A stretch of 64,000 bases of DNA from Medicago truncatula (GCF_003473485.1 NC_053045.1:59500494-59564493), one strand, 5' to 3'. Counted from the stretch's first letter, positions 49,359 to 60,597 are shown. The notes: a model not told the origin generated them from the sequence alone. Numbers and translations are program-made.

Positions 49359-49943
49359 ATATACTTGGAAAATTGTTGTTGACACGTTTCATAAGGCTTA
49401 GGCACACAAGTAAAATACGTTTTTGTCCTTTCGACAGTTAACTGTCGAGGAATTCAAAAATCGGCTGCAGTTAATTGCCGAGAAAAACCTCAGTAGTTAA
49501 CTGCCGAAAATTTGTTATAAGTACAGAACAGACATTGGAGTTTCCAAAACTCCATTGTTACGTTTTTTTTATTTTCCTAGGTGCGATTTTGAGCAATTTG
49601 AAGTCATTCCAAGCCAATTTCAATCACAAAAACAAGTAAGTTTTTTGAATCCTATTGCATTGCTGTTTTGTGGTCGAATTGTTTTTTTTTTTGTTAAATT
49701 TTGATTATATAGGTTTTATTGATTTTATGATATGTTAGGATAGTTTAGGTTAAAATGGTTAGAGAACTTTTATTGAATTGTTAGGTTTAGGTTTTGATGA
49801 ATCGTTGTAGAATTGTTAGAATTGTTTAGGTTTAGGTGTAGGTTTTGATGATCGTTTAGATTTAGGTTTAGTTTTTAATTTTACGATTTTATGGCATTGT
49901 TGTTTAGTTTAGGTTTTGATCGCCATTTTTTTTTAATGTAGAT

Positions 49944-50189
49944 ATGTCTCAGAATCAGAATCAGGGTAACGTTCAGGGTGATGAGAAGAACAAAGAAAAA
50001 TCGCGTATGACATGACACAATTGTTTGTGATGGTTCCGAAAAAAAAGAAGGATTCGAAGGTGCCAGTGTACAATTAGTCGAGGTTGAGGAGGAGCGGGAG
50101 GACATGCTATTTTTGGTCCTCAACCAAAACAAGGCGCCCCAGGGACTATAGCGGGCAACCCGATTGACTTGTGTGACGAGGAAGAATGA
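49944..50189 (+). pseudogene. Left gene remnant of the Mutator-like element
   Basis: After an acceptor-like ttaatgtag, an ATG opens MSQNQNQGNVQGDEKNKEKS, soon broken by frame changes and stops. A recognisable tail follows in another frame: RGG-like residues, with TGA where CGA (Arg) would fit, then GHAIFGPQPKQGAPGTIAGN and PIDLCDEEE ending at 50189. It looks like a short Gln-, Lys- and Gly-rich accessory protein. I do not recognise the family. Confidence 0.4.
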
Positions 50190-50507
50190 ATGTAATGGCT
50201 TTTAATTCCTAATTGTTTTGAATTTTTTATGTTTTATTTTTGTGTTGCGCACATTTTGTTTGACATTATGGTACTTAGAATAAAATCGCATTTGAAATAA
50301 TTTCGATTAAAGTTTCGTTTTGAATAATTGTGTATTCGAATAAAAACTAATTAAATCTAACGTGAATTCAACTAATTAAAATTGTGTAATGAATAAATAA
50401 ATTCGAAAAGTGAATGAATAAGATAATTATTGCTCCATTCAAAACAACATGTATTATGCATATTCAACTATATATGTTATCACATTACATTACATTCTGG
50501 AATGTAC

Positions 50508-50742
50508 CTTCCAACTGCAACAATTATCTTACCCTTGAATGGGGCAAATTCAAACTTGCTAAACAGCAGGACTCCAGCATGAGATGAGCATTTTAAATGA
50601 TGGTATTCAAGTGTCAAAAGAATGAGGTGCATTCCTTGACACTTGAATATCATCATTCAAAATGTTCATTGAATGCTCGATTCCTGTCGTTTAACAAATT
50701 TGAATTACCCCATTAAAAGGAAGACAATTGTTGCAGTTGGAC
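50508..50742. repeat. Long palindrome 1 (arms about 115 bp)
   Basis: Left arm CCAACTGCAACAATTATCTT pairs with the complement of the right arm, CCAACTGCAACAATTGTCTT, and similarity continues to the centre near 50625 (ATGATGGTATTCAAGTGTCA against ATGATGATATTCAAGTGTCA). Scattered mismatches and small bulges would give an imperfect hairpin if transcribed. Confidence 0.85.
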
Positions 50743-50749
50743 GTTTGTA

Positions 50750-51076
50750 CCTCCCAACTACAACAATTGTGTTACCTTTGAATGGGGTAAATTCAAACTT
50801 GCCAAACAACAGGACTCAAGCATTTCGCCCGACATTCATGTTTTCCTTTGAAAATAATAAATTTTTGTTAGGCTTGCTTTAGATGATGGTATTCAAGTGC
50901 CAACGAAATGAGGTTCATTCCTTGACACTTAATACCTTCATCTAAACCAGACTAACAAGAATTTAATCTTTTCAAAGGAAAAACATGAATGCCGATCGAA
51001 ATGCTTGAGTCCTGGCCGTTTGCCAAGTTTGAATTACCCCATTTCAGAGGTAAGACAATTGTTGTAGTTGGAATGC
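50750..51076. repeat. Long palindrome 2 (arms about 160 bp), related to palindrome 1
   Basis: Left arm CCAACTACAACAATTGTGTT pairs with CCAACTACAACAATTGTCTT from the complement of the right arm, continuing through CAGGACTCAAGCATTTCG and CATTCATGTTTT to a centre near 50912. Arms share the same outer and inner words as palindrome 1, plus an extra block with CATTCATGTTTTCC. The four arms therefore derive from one sequence in alternating orientation. Confidence 0.85.
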
Positions 51077-51088
51077 ACCTTACCCTAA

Positions 51089-51436
51089 CTAATGACGATC
51101 TTCTTGCGGAATCAAGCTGTTGATGATATCTTCAGTTGATCTCAACAACGTTACCCGCATATCGATCCACTGGAACATGTTGTGCTCCCAAAACATGCTC
51201 GTCACGTTTTCGTCGTTCGTTAACTCCACACAAGTGAATGATACTCTCCCCTCGTTGAGCGTTGAACGTTTATACCGAACGTGTTCCACCCTCCTTGTGT
51301 CTCTGGGGTTGACTCCTTGGTTGAATTCAGTCAGTTCATCCTTGAGACCTCTTAACGTTACACCAAGGCACCAAACCTTCAACCTTTGAGGTTCTACGCC
51401 ATTGAATTGTGCATGAACGCCGATCCACTCGACCAT
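51089..51436 (-). pseudogene. Right gene remnant of the Mutator-like element, 115-residue ORF
   Basis: Begins MVEWIGVHAQFNGVEPQRLK shortly after an acceptor-like ttgtgtag and continues LKVWCLGVTLRGLKDELTEF, RRVEHVRYKRSTLNEGRVSF, MFWEHNMFQWIDMRVTLLRS, ending IINSLIPQEDRH at a stop 13 bases from palindrome 2. Its place inside the terminal repeats and its intron-led start suggest the N-terminal domain of a transposase cut off by the palindrome; that is inference, as I cannot name the family from sequence alone. Confidence 0.5.
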
Positions 51437-52347
51437 TGTTTCAAATCTACACAATAAAAAATTAAAAACAATCAATGAAAACTCATTCAAACATTTCATC
51501 AAACACTTGATGTGCAAATTATACATAGACTCTAAAAATCAAAAAAATAACCCTAAAATTATAAATCACATACTCTTACTAAAATAAAAAAATTAATCAT
51601 ATACTATAACATAAATCATTCAACTTATTTTTAACATAATTTTTTTGTTATAACGTAAAATATAACAAAATTATTCAACTTATATTTACTCTTAAAATAA
51701 ATCATATACTCTTACTAAGATAAAATAAATAAATATAAAATACCAAATTAAAATATAACCCTAAAATTTTAAACTATAAATAATCATCATGCAAACATTT
51801 TAACTAAATTAATCAACTAACATCTAATCTAAAAATGATTTATAACAAGTAAATCTAATTAAAAACTAAAATAAAAAATAAATATAAAACACCAAATTAA
51901 AATATAACCCTAAAATTTTAAACTATAACATAAACATCATACAAACATTCTAACTAAATTAAGCAACTAACATTTACTCTAAAAATGAATTATACTATGT
52001 AAATCTACTCAAAAACTAAAATAAAATAAATCTACTCAAAAACTAAAAAAATAAAAATATTTATAACAACTAAAATGTAAGTTAATAACATTATAATTAC
52101 TTACTTGTGATTTTGTTGAATAAATTTGGTTGGGTTTTTTAGAGAGATTTCGATTTTTTTTTTTTTTGGAAGATGAGATGAATAATGGATGAGAGAGCTT
52201 CTTCCAGATTTGTAGCAGAAGATCCTCGACAGTTAACTGCAGCCGGTTTCTCCAAAATTCGGCAGTTAACTCTCGAGGAGTATTTATGTAAATTACTGGT
52301 GTTTCTCAGCCTTTGCATATGTGTTAACAACAATTTTCATATACTTA

Positions 52348-54383
52348 AGTGTGAGTAAGAGTTTTACATTAGATAAAAATGTGGATGTTGAACATTATAT
52401 TATATAATTAAGTGAGATTATCTATATATCTAATATCTTAAGATTTTGAGTGAGTATGTCATGCTCAATTCATTTGTGTGGTTGCTCTTCTCTGTGATGA
52501 TTTCTCAATCTCCCCTCATGACTCAAATGTGGTATACACCAATCAAATCATTATATCGATGATCTTCCTAACAATGTGGTGGTTAGACAACATGCCATGT
52601 TGATCTTGTGCCAACATTGGTGTAAGTGTGTATGTGTATATAAAGCTTCTGTTTGAGCCTTAACAATCCCAAATTAATGAATAAACTCACAATTGAGGGT
52701 GGATTATTAGTATATCAAGTGTGACCCAAGACTCCCATATTAGATGGGAAAAAAAAACTTAGACATTGTTAATCATCACATAAGTAAGCCGACTTGTATA
52801 TTTAATATCTTCAAGCATTTATTTATGTGGGGTTAGTGAAAGCATAAATGATTTTTTTTTTGAAGGATGAAAGCATAAATGTTTAAACGGCATGAAATTC
52901 ACGTTCCAATATATTACGTGGATGAAATATTTTGGTGTGAACCAACCGACAAGTAGCAGCAAGCAGTGTGTGATATTTATTTTCTTCAGTGGGTAGGGAT
53001 GAGTGGTTAAGATTTTACCTAAAGTATATATATATTTATTTTATTTTATTTATTTATGTTATGAATTATTTAGCATATCGATAGGAAAAGATTATGAATG
53101 TTTCATGTGAAATTCACATGGCAAAAATATCATCATTCCTCTCAAAAACACAAATATCATCATAAAATATACACGTTATTTGGAGCCAAAATTTAATTCC
53201 CTCAAATATGAATTTTTTTTTTTAAGAGGCCCTCAAATATGAACAATTAATATTAATGTCTACCAAAAAATAGTCTTACATAAGTTTTTTTTTTACTCAT
53301 ACAAACTCTTTTTCTTTTTTTATTTTTTAAAAATGAACATTGCAAACAAAATTGCGTGAATTTTTTTTTTCTTTCAAGAAACAAAATTGCATGAATCTAA
53401 TTCATATACACTAATACTATAAATATTTTTTACGTAATCATCATATTATTAAAAGATGATCGACTTTCATCATAGTTACTTTCAAAATCATGCATATGAG
53501 GCTATAATTTTTTTTATTGTAAAATATTTTACGTTGATGATGTATGAAAATTAAATTCAAAAGTTAAAATATATTTTACTGTAGAATCATATTTATTTTG
53601 CATAAATGCGATTCCTTAGATTTTTCTTGAAAAAAATAATGTAAACAGTTAAATTATATATTTAGTGAATAGTGAAAAAACTTTGCACGAAAACTAAACC
53701 GAAATTATGAAGAAAAAAAATTCCTCATTCTTAGTTTTCTTAGGTTTTGTTTGAGAGTTGGGAGAAGAGGGTTCTAGAAAAAAGGAAGAAGCACGGGGGG
53801 AGGAATAGAATACATTTGAAGAGAAGGCTTTCCAGGTTAATTTTTTTATTCATAATACAAAATCCCCTTAATTTGAGGGATCTCAAAAATTATACTGGGG
53901 AAGGTTTATATGAATTTTTTCAAATTCAATATTTGTTGTTATAATATTCTTAAAATTAAAAATATATTAATCATAAATATTACTTTATCATTCTCTAAAA
54001 AAATGTAAATGATTTCTCCATTTTTCTGTATATTTCTCACCCCTCAAAGGTCTCCCTTCCCATCCAAACTCCCAAAATGGACGTTAGAAAATCTCGTCCT
54101 TAGTACAAAGGAAACAAATGGCATCATGAAAAATACATAATTGATAATCAATTGTACAGACACATTAATAACAATTTAAAAGGCATGTGTTCTGACTTCT
54201 AAGCATAACAGTGGATATTTGGTAGACATTGACAGTTACACATTAAGGTTCAATAATTATTAATTAGGCATATAACATGGTGTGGAGAACATAACATAAC
54301 ATAGTAATAAATACTAAGTTTCTTGCTGCTTGTACATGATGAATGCACATGCTATTGGAGACATACCACTTCAACCAACAGTA
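52348..54383. other. Intergenic AT-rich region before the JAZ gene
   Basis: No gene. A possible degraded repeat occupies about 53745-54075, where a left GAGAGTTGGGAGAAGAGGG-like end faces a right (complement) GGAGTTTGGATGGGAAGGG-like end; no duplication confirms it. The 65-codon ORF inside it is not supported. Confidence 0.35.
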
Positions 54384-56661
54384 TTATTTGCCCTCAAGTG
54401 ACACCATTACTAGACTGAAGTTGTTATCACTGTTGTTAGCTGCTTTTGATGATGAAGAGGTATAAGGTGCTTTGCTACGTACCCTTTATTAAAGAAACAA
54501 AAATGGAATCAATCAAAAATTTCAGAATATAACAATCAATTACAACAATGGAAATTCTAAACATGACATGTTGCTGCTAGGTAGGTAGTACTACTACCTG
54601 ATTCTCCTCTTCTCAAGAAACCTTTGAAGTGACTGTCTGCGTGCTAATGGAAATTCTGAAGACAAAATATCAACCAAAAGCCATAGAAGATTTAAATTAG
54701 TATCATATTGATTAATATATAGTACTTGATGAAGAAATGTATCTTTGGTTCCACACCGACCAAAATTGATTTTAAACGAATTGACTTAGCAACAAAAATT
54801 TAAAAAGAAAATATGAAATGCGTCTCTAATTCCGTCTAAAAAGATCAAATTAGTGAGAAAGTTCATTTTCCGGTTTCCAATTTTGGTTGTGAATTCTATG
54901 CTTGTAGTAGTGAGTGTTCGAAAAGTGTTTTTAAAGAGTGTGTTACTAACGCTCCTCTTTAGTAGTAATAATATAATAAAAGAGATAGCACCTTGCATCC
55001 TGCAAATGGAACTCTTCTCAGCAGCAGGAAAACCAACTGATGGGGGAGAAGGCAAATTGTCAGAGTTTCCTTGTGGAGAAGAAGGGGTGGTACTGGAAAA
55101 GAGTGAATTGAAGGGAATTCCACTTTTCATTTCAGAAGACTTGGCATTGGCAGAAGCCATCATCATTATCTCATGCACCTAAATTGTTAATAAGCAAAGA
55201 ATTAATAAAGTAAACTAGTGAAGTGCTGGAATATTATCTTTCAACAAGTAGTGTTTACCTTTTCTGCAGGAATTCCATCATAGACACACATGCTTCCATT
55301 GTAGAGGATGGCAAACTGAGTTGTACCAGGGGTCATTGCATTTAGTCCAGATGTTGACAATGGCCTGAAGGAGAAAGAGGCAAAAAAGCACTTATGAAGT
55401 CTGTATTCTATTTGCTGAGAAATGTATATATTGTTTGGTGAAATCTCTACATCTAAGTTTAAGTTTGTTTTTGTGGGATTTGGTTTATGTGCCACAAACG
55501 AACCTCGTGACAACGTGTAAACCACATCTAGATTATCCAATCAAGATCGGATGGTCTAGATTTTAAACTTGACACTTGAAATATGTATTATCTTGTCGTG
55601 ATCGGACAGTCTGGATGTGGTTGACTGCATATAGTCACATAGCACACAATCCAAATCGATTAGTTTGAGTCTGAGGTATGTAGTTCGAATGGTGAGTTAA
55701 GAGAAATCAAAAGTGCTTAAAGTAGGAGGTCTAGGATTTGAACCCAGGAAACTAACATAATCACTAACTTACAAATATTTTGCCAATAAAAAAAGTGGAT
55801 TCTTAAACTGAAAGTGAGTTAAGCGAAACCGAAAGTGCGTTAAGTAAGAGGTCTAGGATTTAAACCCTAAAAACTAACATAATCACTAACTTGCTTATGT
55901 TTTCATTTTGCCTGTATAAAAAAGTAAGTTCTTGTTGTCATGTTGGTTGAGAGACCAAAATAAATTTCAAGATCTAAATTATTCAAGTCAAACCCAACAA
56001 TCCTTTAACAAGAATTGAGAATTGAATACAAATTGGTTGTTATCTTTCTAGTAGACCACCGAAGTATCTATATATAGTTCTTTTTTCACTAGATAAAGAT
56101 TATGGGTACATAATTATTATGTTTAGTTGGAGAATATTTATGATTCATATCTGCTAGCAACAGCTGTCTTGGTCTCAGATCTGATTTAGTATGTAAATTA
56201 AACTAGACCACTTCTTTGAACTAATAATTTCCATCTCAAGTTCATAATAAACAAAATTCCAAACACCAAACTAAAACATTCTCATAGCCTAGAAGAAAAC
56301 ATTTAAATCCAAGAAACTTGTTGTGCTTACAAGTTCATTCCTTTCAATTTTTTCTATGATTCCTATGCTTAATAATTAAAATCCCCCTTGAGGCTTTCAT
56401 GATAATAATGGACAAAAAACACAATCAAATATGGAAAGGAAAACAAACATAAGGTATAAATAGAAATATTTAGCAAGACACATAATTTTACTTAACTTTA
56501 AGCCGAACTCTAGATTACTAAAGTATAGGATTAAAACCAAAAATACATATATGATATGAGTTATGAGAGAATTACCAGTTAGCAGCAGAGAAATGTTTCA
56601 CGGACTCTTGATCACTGATGCTGTTAATGTCAATATTATTGATACTATTAGAAGTAGTCAT
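54384..56661 (-). CDS. JAZ-type (TIFY family) jasmonate signalling repressor with atypical TIFY core
   Basis: Transcriptional repressor that binds MYC factors and is degraded through COI1 in jasmonate signalling. Five exons on the minus strand: 56576-56661, 55259-55364, 54992-55178, 54598-54655, 54384-54483; 178 residues. The ZIM domain (about 43-75) reads TTQFAILYNGSMCVYDGIPA then EKVHEIMMMAS; the TIFY core itself is Ala47-Ile48-Leu49-Tyr50. The Jas motif is strong: FPLARRQSLQRFLEKRR followed by RVRSKAPY across the last intron (128-153), containing the SLxxFLxKR and x-APY elements needed for COI1 and MYC contact. The stretch between the domains is Ser/Pro rich. The Jas motif is split by an intron after residue 145, the conserved position in this family at which retained introns give truncated, stable JAZ forms. 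Confidence 0.9.
55690..55895. repeat. Tandem pair of tRNA-like repeat units in JAZ intron 1
   Basis: The block aggtctaggatttgaaccc followed by aaactaacataatcactaac occurs at about 55728-55773 and again at about 55850-55892 with few changes. GGATTTGAACCC resembles a pol III B box, so these may be SINE remnants duplicated in tandem. Confidence 0.5.
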
Positions 56662-57918
56662 GGCTAAGAAAGAATAAACTGAAGAAGATAACACAAATTT
56701 AAACAAGTAAATTGTTTGTATGGTTAGGGAGAGTTATATTTGAAAGCTGAGTTTAGTTGTATTGATTGTACTTGCAACTCTCTCATTGGTTGTGTTCTGG
56801 TGGGTCCCTCTCCTCTGCAGCTCAAACATTTATTTGTCTATTTTATTACATAACAAGCATGAGTTTTTTGTGCTTCAATTCCTTACCTTTTTATATAGAT
56901 AGCTAGATAGGTAGTACTACTTTCTTTTTGGAAAATGTAGTTGATTGTTTGTTTCTTCTTCTTTCATGTTACATCCTATGGAAATCTCTACTATGACCTT
57001 TGGAATTAACATTATTTTCATTCATTTTTATTATAAAATATATTTATTTTTTTCAAATTTATCTACTACTTCCTCCGTTTTAAAATGAATGTCGCTTTAA
57101 CCAATTGCATATATATTAAGGAATGGAATAAAGTAGTCAAATTTCATAACAATTTTATTAAAATAACCTTACTTTATAAGAAAAAGACTAACTTTAAGTT
57201 GCATTGAAAATTGTGTGAGAGAGAAAAGTTAAAGTATTTATTGAGGGTAAAGTTTGAAGGAAAAAATTAAAGTTGCATTAGAAATGTAAAGCGACATTCA
57301 TTTTAAAACAATTTTTTTTTGTTAAAGCGACACTCATTTTAAAACGGAGAGAGTACTTGAAAAAGACCGGTAGGAAACAGAATTTTATGTTGGATATACA
57401 AGTGTTTTTTTCTTAGGAATGATATCCAACTAATAAATTTCATTTTATGAATTTTATTTTCACTTTTCAACTGATAAATATATGTGAATATAAATCTTAT
57501 ATTTTTCTTTCACCGTTTTCTTTACATTTCTAAACAATTTTGAAATTTTGAAAATGACAAAAAATTTATTCTCATTGTTTCAGAAAATTCAAGCTTGGAT
57601 TTATAACCACCGTGCGTGTCAATGTTGCAATTGTCTTTTCTATATAAACACTTAAAGTTCAAACTTTAGACGCACCATTTATTTATTATAAGAGATGAAT
57701 TTAGAACCACTGAATAACTTAAAAATAGTTTAATCGTATTTGTATTCCTTTTGGATGCATTTAATTTGTAAAACATTATATACTAGAATGACAAAACAAA
57801 ATTAAATTGGAGAGATAATAATTTTTAAGTTGGAAATAAAACGGTATTTTAGTTTTTTTTGTCTGTACTAGAAAGTTGTCTATGGTTTAGTGATCATGTT
57901 AAAGAACATGATGTCTTA
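56662..57918. other. Upstream region of JAZ, with a Stowaway element
   Basis: The first few hundred bases are the probable JAZ promoter; I saw no CACGTG G-box there. The rest is AT-rich with the MITE at 57069-57353 and no gene. Confidence 0.4.
57069..57353. mobile_element. Stowaway-like MITE with duplicated right terminus
   Basis: Left end CTTCCTCCGTTTTAAAATGA (then atgtcgctttaac) and right end (complement) CTCTCTCCGTTTTAAAATGA are inverted, with TA on both sides (57067-57068, 57354-57355). The subterminal word aaagcgacattcattttaaaaca occurs twice at the right end, about 35 bases apart. Confidence 0.85.
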
Positions 57919-57926
57919 TTCCTCAT

Positions 57927-58613
57927 TAGAGCTGTCAAAACGGGCGGTCTGGCCCTCAACGGGTCGGCCCTAGCGGGCTTCGGGCTTTAGCGGGTCGGGC
58001 TAAAAAGCTCGGTTGACAAAACGGGCTTGAAATATACTACCCGAGCTCGGCCCTACACGGGCCGCGGGCTAAACGGGCCGGCCCGTATTAATTTTTATTT
58101 TATTTTTTAAAGTACTATAAAACACTGCTATAATTTTTTTATAAATAATATTTTTAATATGTTTAAATAATGTCTAGCACAAAAGTAAATTGTAAATATT
58201 TTCGTACAAAACGTCCTAAACTAAAACGACGAGGAAAATGATTTTAAATAAATTAGATATGTTATGGTTATAGATATTTATATATTCGATCTTTAAAACT
58301 ATAAATAACGAAATGAATAAATATAATTTTATATTACATTTATATTTGTGTTAATTCATTGAATTTTCACTTTTGTTTTTTACTTTGATAATCAACTAAG
58401 TAAATAATTATTTGAAAAATATATATAATTTATAGAATTTTTTTTTGTTATGCGGGCTAACGGGCTACCCGCGGCCCATTCGGGCTAGCCTTAACGGGTA
58501 CCGGGCTTTTAAGGGCCGGGCTAAAAAGCCCTATTAAAATTCGGGCTCAATATTTTAGGCCCAAGCTCTATATTTATTCGGGCTAAACGGGCCGGCCCAT
58601 TTTGACAGCTCTA
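57927..58613. mobile_element. 687-bp non-autonomous hAT element (GAGCTGTCAAAA family)
   Basis: Termini TAGAGCTGTCAAAACGGGCG and TAGAGCTGTCAAAATGGGCC (complement). A perfect 8-bp target duplication TTCCTCAT lies at 57919-57926 and 58614-58621. The GC-rich CGGGC/GCCCG subterminal blocks match 23406-24369, but the central AT-rich filler is different in sequence and length. No ORF. Confidence 0.92.
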
Positions 58614-58708
58614 TTCCTCATAAGAGATCATGTTTTTTTCCAATCCTTTGCTATCTGGTTTGTTGAATCTCATTTTCAGTTTTTATATCAAACATGGTAC
58701 CAAAAAAA

Positions 58709-59118
58709 GGGAACTTCTATGGTACACCCGCAAATTAAGGTGTACCGGAACTCTCATTTACATTTTTTTTAAATTAACTATCATTTTTTTATGAAAGAAA
58801 TAGGTGTTTGTTGACATATATATTTTAGAAAATACCATTTTATAAGAAAAAACATCATTTCATTTTTTAGAAAAATCATACTAAATTTTTCTACATTTTA
58901 TTGTAAAAAATAATCAAAATTCTCTATTATGAGCAATAGGAATTCAGAAAAATCAAATTTTATTGTGTTGACGTTTTTGGTAAATAAGATTTAGTTATTA
59001 TAATTATAGGTGATAGAAAATATTTTTTTTCCTACAAAAAATAACTCATTTAACTATTAATTTAAGAATTTGGTGTACCAATACACTCAAATTGTTGGGT
59101 GTACCATAGAATTTGCCC
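58709..59118. mobile_element. 410-bp MITE (TTCTATGGTACACCC family)
   Basis: Left end GGGAACTTCTATGGTACACC and right end (complement) GGGCAAATTCTATGGTACAC are inverted; the inner GGTGTACC words also pair. A-rich flanks mask the target duplication. Confidence 0.7.
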
Positions 59119-60577
59119 AAAAAAATTGTCCAATCCAATCTCTATATTTTAACAAATCAAACGCACCATTTTATTCGAATAGTTTGTTAGCTGAGTATGA
59201 TCTTCATATACTCTTTAACAATTTCATCAGAGCCATGTGATAGATCATCATTTGATAGGTTAATTTTTTTCCTTCTTTTAGAGAAAAAAAACATTCATTC
59301 GATGATTTTTCCGTGTGACATTTTTCGGATCAGACCAAAATTCTTTATACTAATTTGCCTTCAGTTTTTTCATGGTGTTTTTCTATTTCATTATGCCCAA
59401 TTTTTGTATTGTGCGTGCCTTATACACTGTGTGATCAAAGATACGGACATTTTGCCCCATGAGTTTGTTTCAAGTTCCATGTTGCATATATTTTTTTTGT
59501 CGGGGTTCGAACTCCGAACCTTGCATATATTATGCATTGTTCGTATCAACTGAGTTAAGTTCACGAGGACATGTCACATACTTTCTAATCGGCTTGAAAC
59601 TATGCTCAAAATTACAATTTTACTAAGTGGTAATTATTCATACATTTTCAAAATTGTTGATGACAATTATGCTCTCTTTTAGTTGACAAATATGAAGAAT
59701 TCGTATAGCACAATATTTTAGTTTTATCTTTTAGAAAAACTGAAATTTCCAATATTTAAGTTCTTCACCAAATGTTTAGAAGTATAATTGTTTTGCTAAC
59801 TCGAACACTCTTTAAGCATTCTAATTCAAGAAATTATCCAGTAAAAAAGTCAACTGTTTCAATTTCAAATGCATTAAATATAATAATTCCCATAAAAATT
59901 TATTATTTAAAGGTCCTAACGAGTGCTCCGAAGGCACTCGTTAACGTTTCCCTTATTTTAAAAAGTAAAGTTTTGAAAAGAGCAGTATGGTATGAATATT
60001 ATTTGACTTTTAAAACAACGAGTGCACGACTTTTAAATAATATTACTATGTTAAGTTTTTTAACATGCATATTTAGTGTATATGTTAGCATTCTTACCAC
60101 AAACTTTTGAGAATCAACACATCAAATGAGACGAATATACTTTTAACGATATATGACGTCTAAAAAACGATCATAAAAATTAATAATAGTTTTCTAGAAT
60201 TAAATTCTTAAAATTTCATTTTTAAAATTCAAAAAACTAATATCCAAATAATTTATATTTTTCATTATTAGGGTTCCCAAATTAATTACCATACAAATAT
60301 ATAAAAATAAAAAGGGGGTGTATAATAAACAGTGAGGTATTAATAACATTCCCCCATTATCCACATCGATCATCCTTGACCCAAAATAACAATTTTTTAT
60401 TCTTCTTAAAAAAAAAATATATATATTGTAATTATTTTTTTCCGACAAATTTATTGTTGAGATCACAATCTTCGTCTTCTTCAATGAAGCAATGAATCGA
60501 TCCCTTGGACTCTGCAATGATTTGATAAATTCGATAAACAAAAAATATTGATAAGTATATAAGAAATTGGGACAAAG
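59119..60577. other. Intergenic region upstream of the FYVE gene
   Basis: AT-rich; no gene supported. Includes a SINE-like relic at 59490-59572 and a short hairpin AACGAGTGC..GCACTCGTT at 59918-59942, probably from a small transposon. Confidence 0.4.
59490..59572 (-). repeat. tRNA-derived SINE-like repeat
   Basis: Read on the minus strand: GTGAACTTAACTCAGTTGAT (A-box region), ATGCATAATATATGCAAGG, then TTCGGAGTTCGAACCCCG (B box). Same motif order as 3887-4003. Confidence 0.55.
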
Positions 60578-60586
60578 AAACCCTAA
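60578..60586 (+). promoter_or_regulatory. Telo-box AAACCCTAA just before the FYVE gene start
   Basis: AAACCCTAA ends 11 bases before the ATG at 60598. Telo-boxes in 5' leaders mark growth-linked plant genes; its function here is untested. Confidence 0.4.
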
Positions 60587-60597
60587 TTTTGTTGAAA

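Larger units (their letters stand above)
49368..52338. mobile_element. 2,971-bp Mutator-like element with two inward-facing gene remnants
   Basis: Termini GAAAATTGTTGTTGACACG (left) and GAAAATTGTTGTTAACACA (complement of right) extend as imperfect inverted repeats through AAGGCT and CAGTTAACTG words to about 49510 and 52220. Flanking 9-mers ATATACTTG (49359-49367) and ATATACTTA (52339-52347) match at 8 of 9. Each end reads inward through a leader ending in a CACAA-rich word before a GTAAGT donor, then an intron, then an ATG. Between the two remnants are two long palindromes. Confidence 0.8.

Noticed and set aside
51120-51389. 89-codon plus-strand ORF inside the Mutator-like element
   Set aside because: Antisense to the minus-strand ORF, which is the one with a splice acceptor-like site and ordinary amino-acid composition.
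53747-53944. 65-codon ORF as a gene
   Set aside because: No domain, and it falls inside a stretch with repeat-like ends.
59918-59942. Hairpin AACGAGTGC / GCACTCGTT as a terminator or riboswitch
   Set aside because: It lies in an intergenic repeat-like stretch without an adjacent gene; most likely part of a degraded small transposon.
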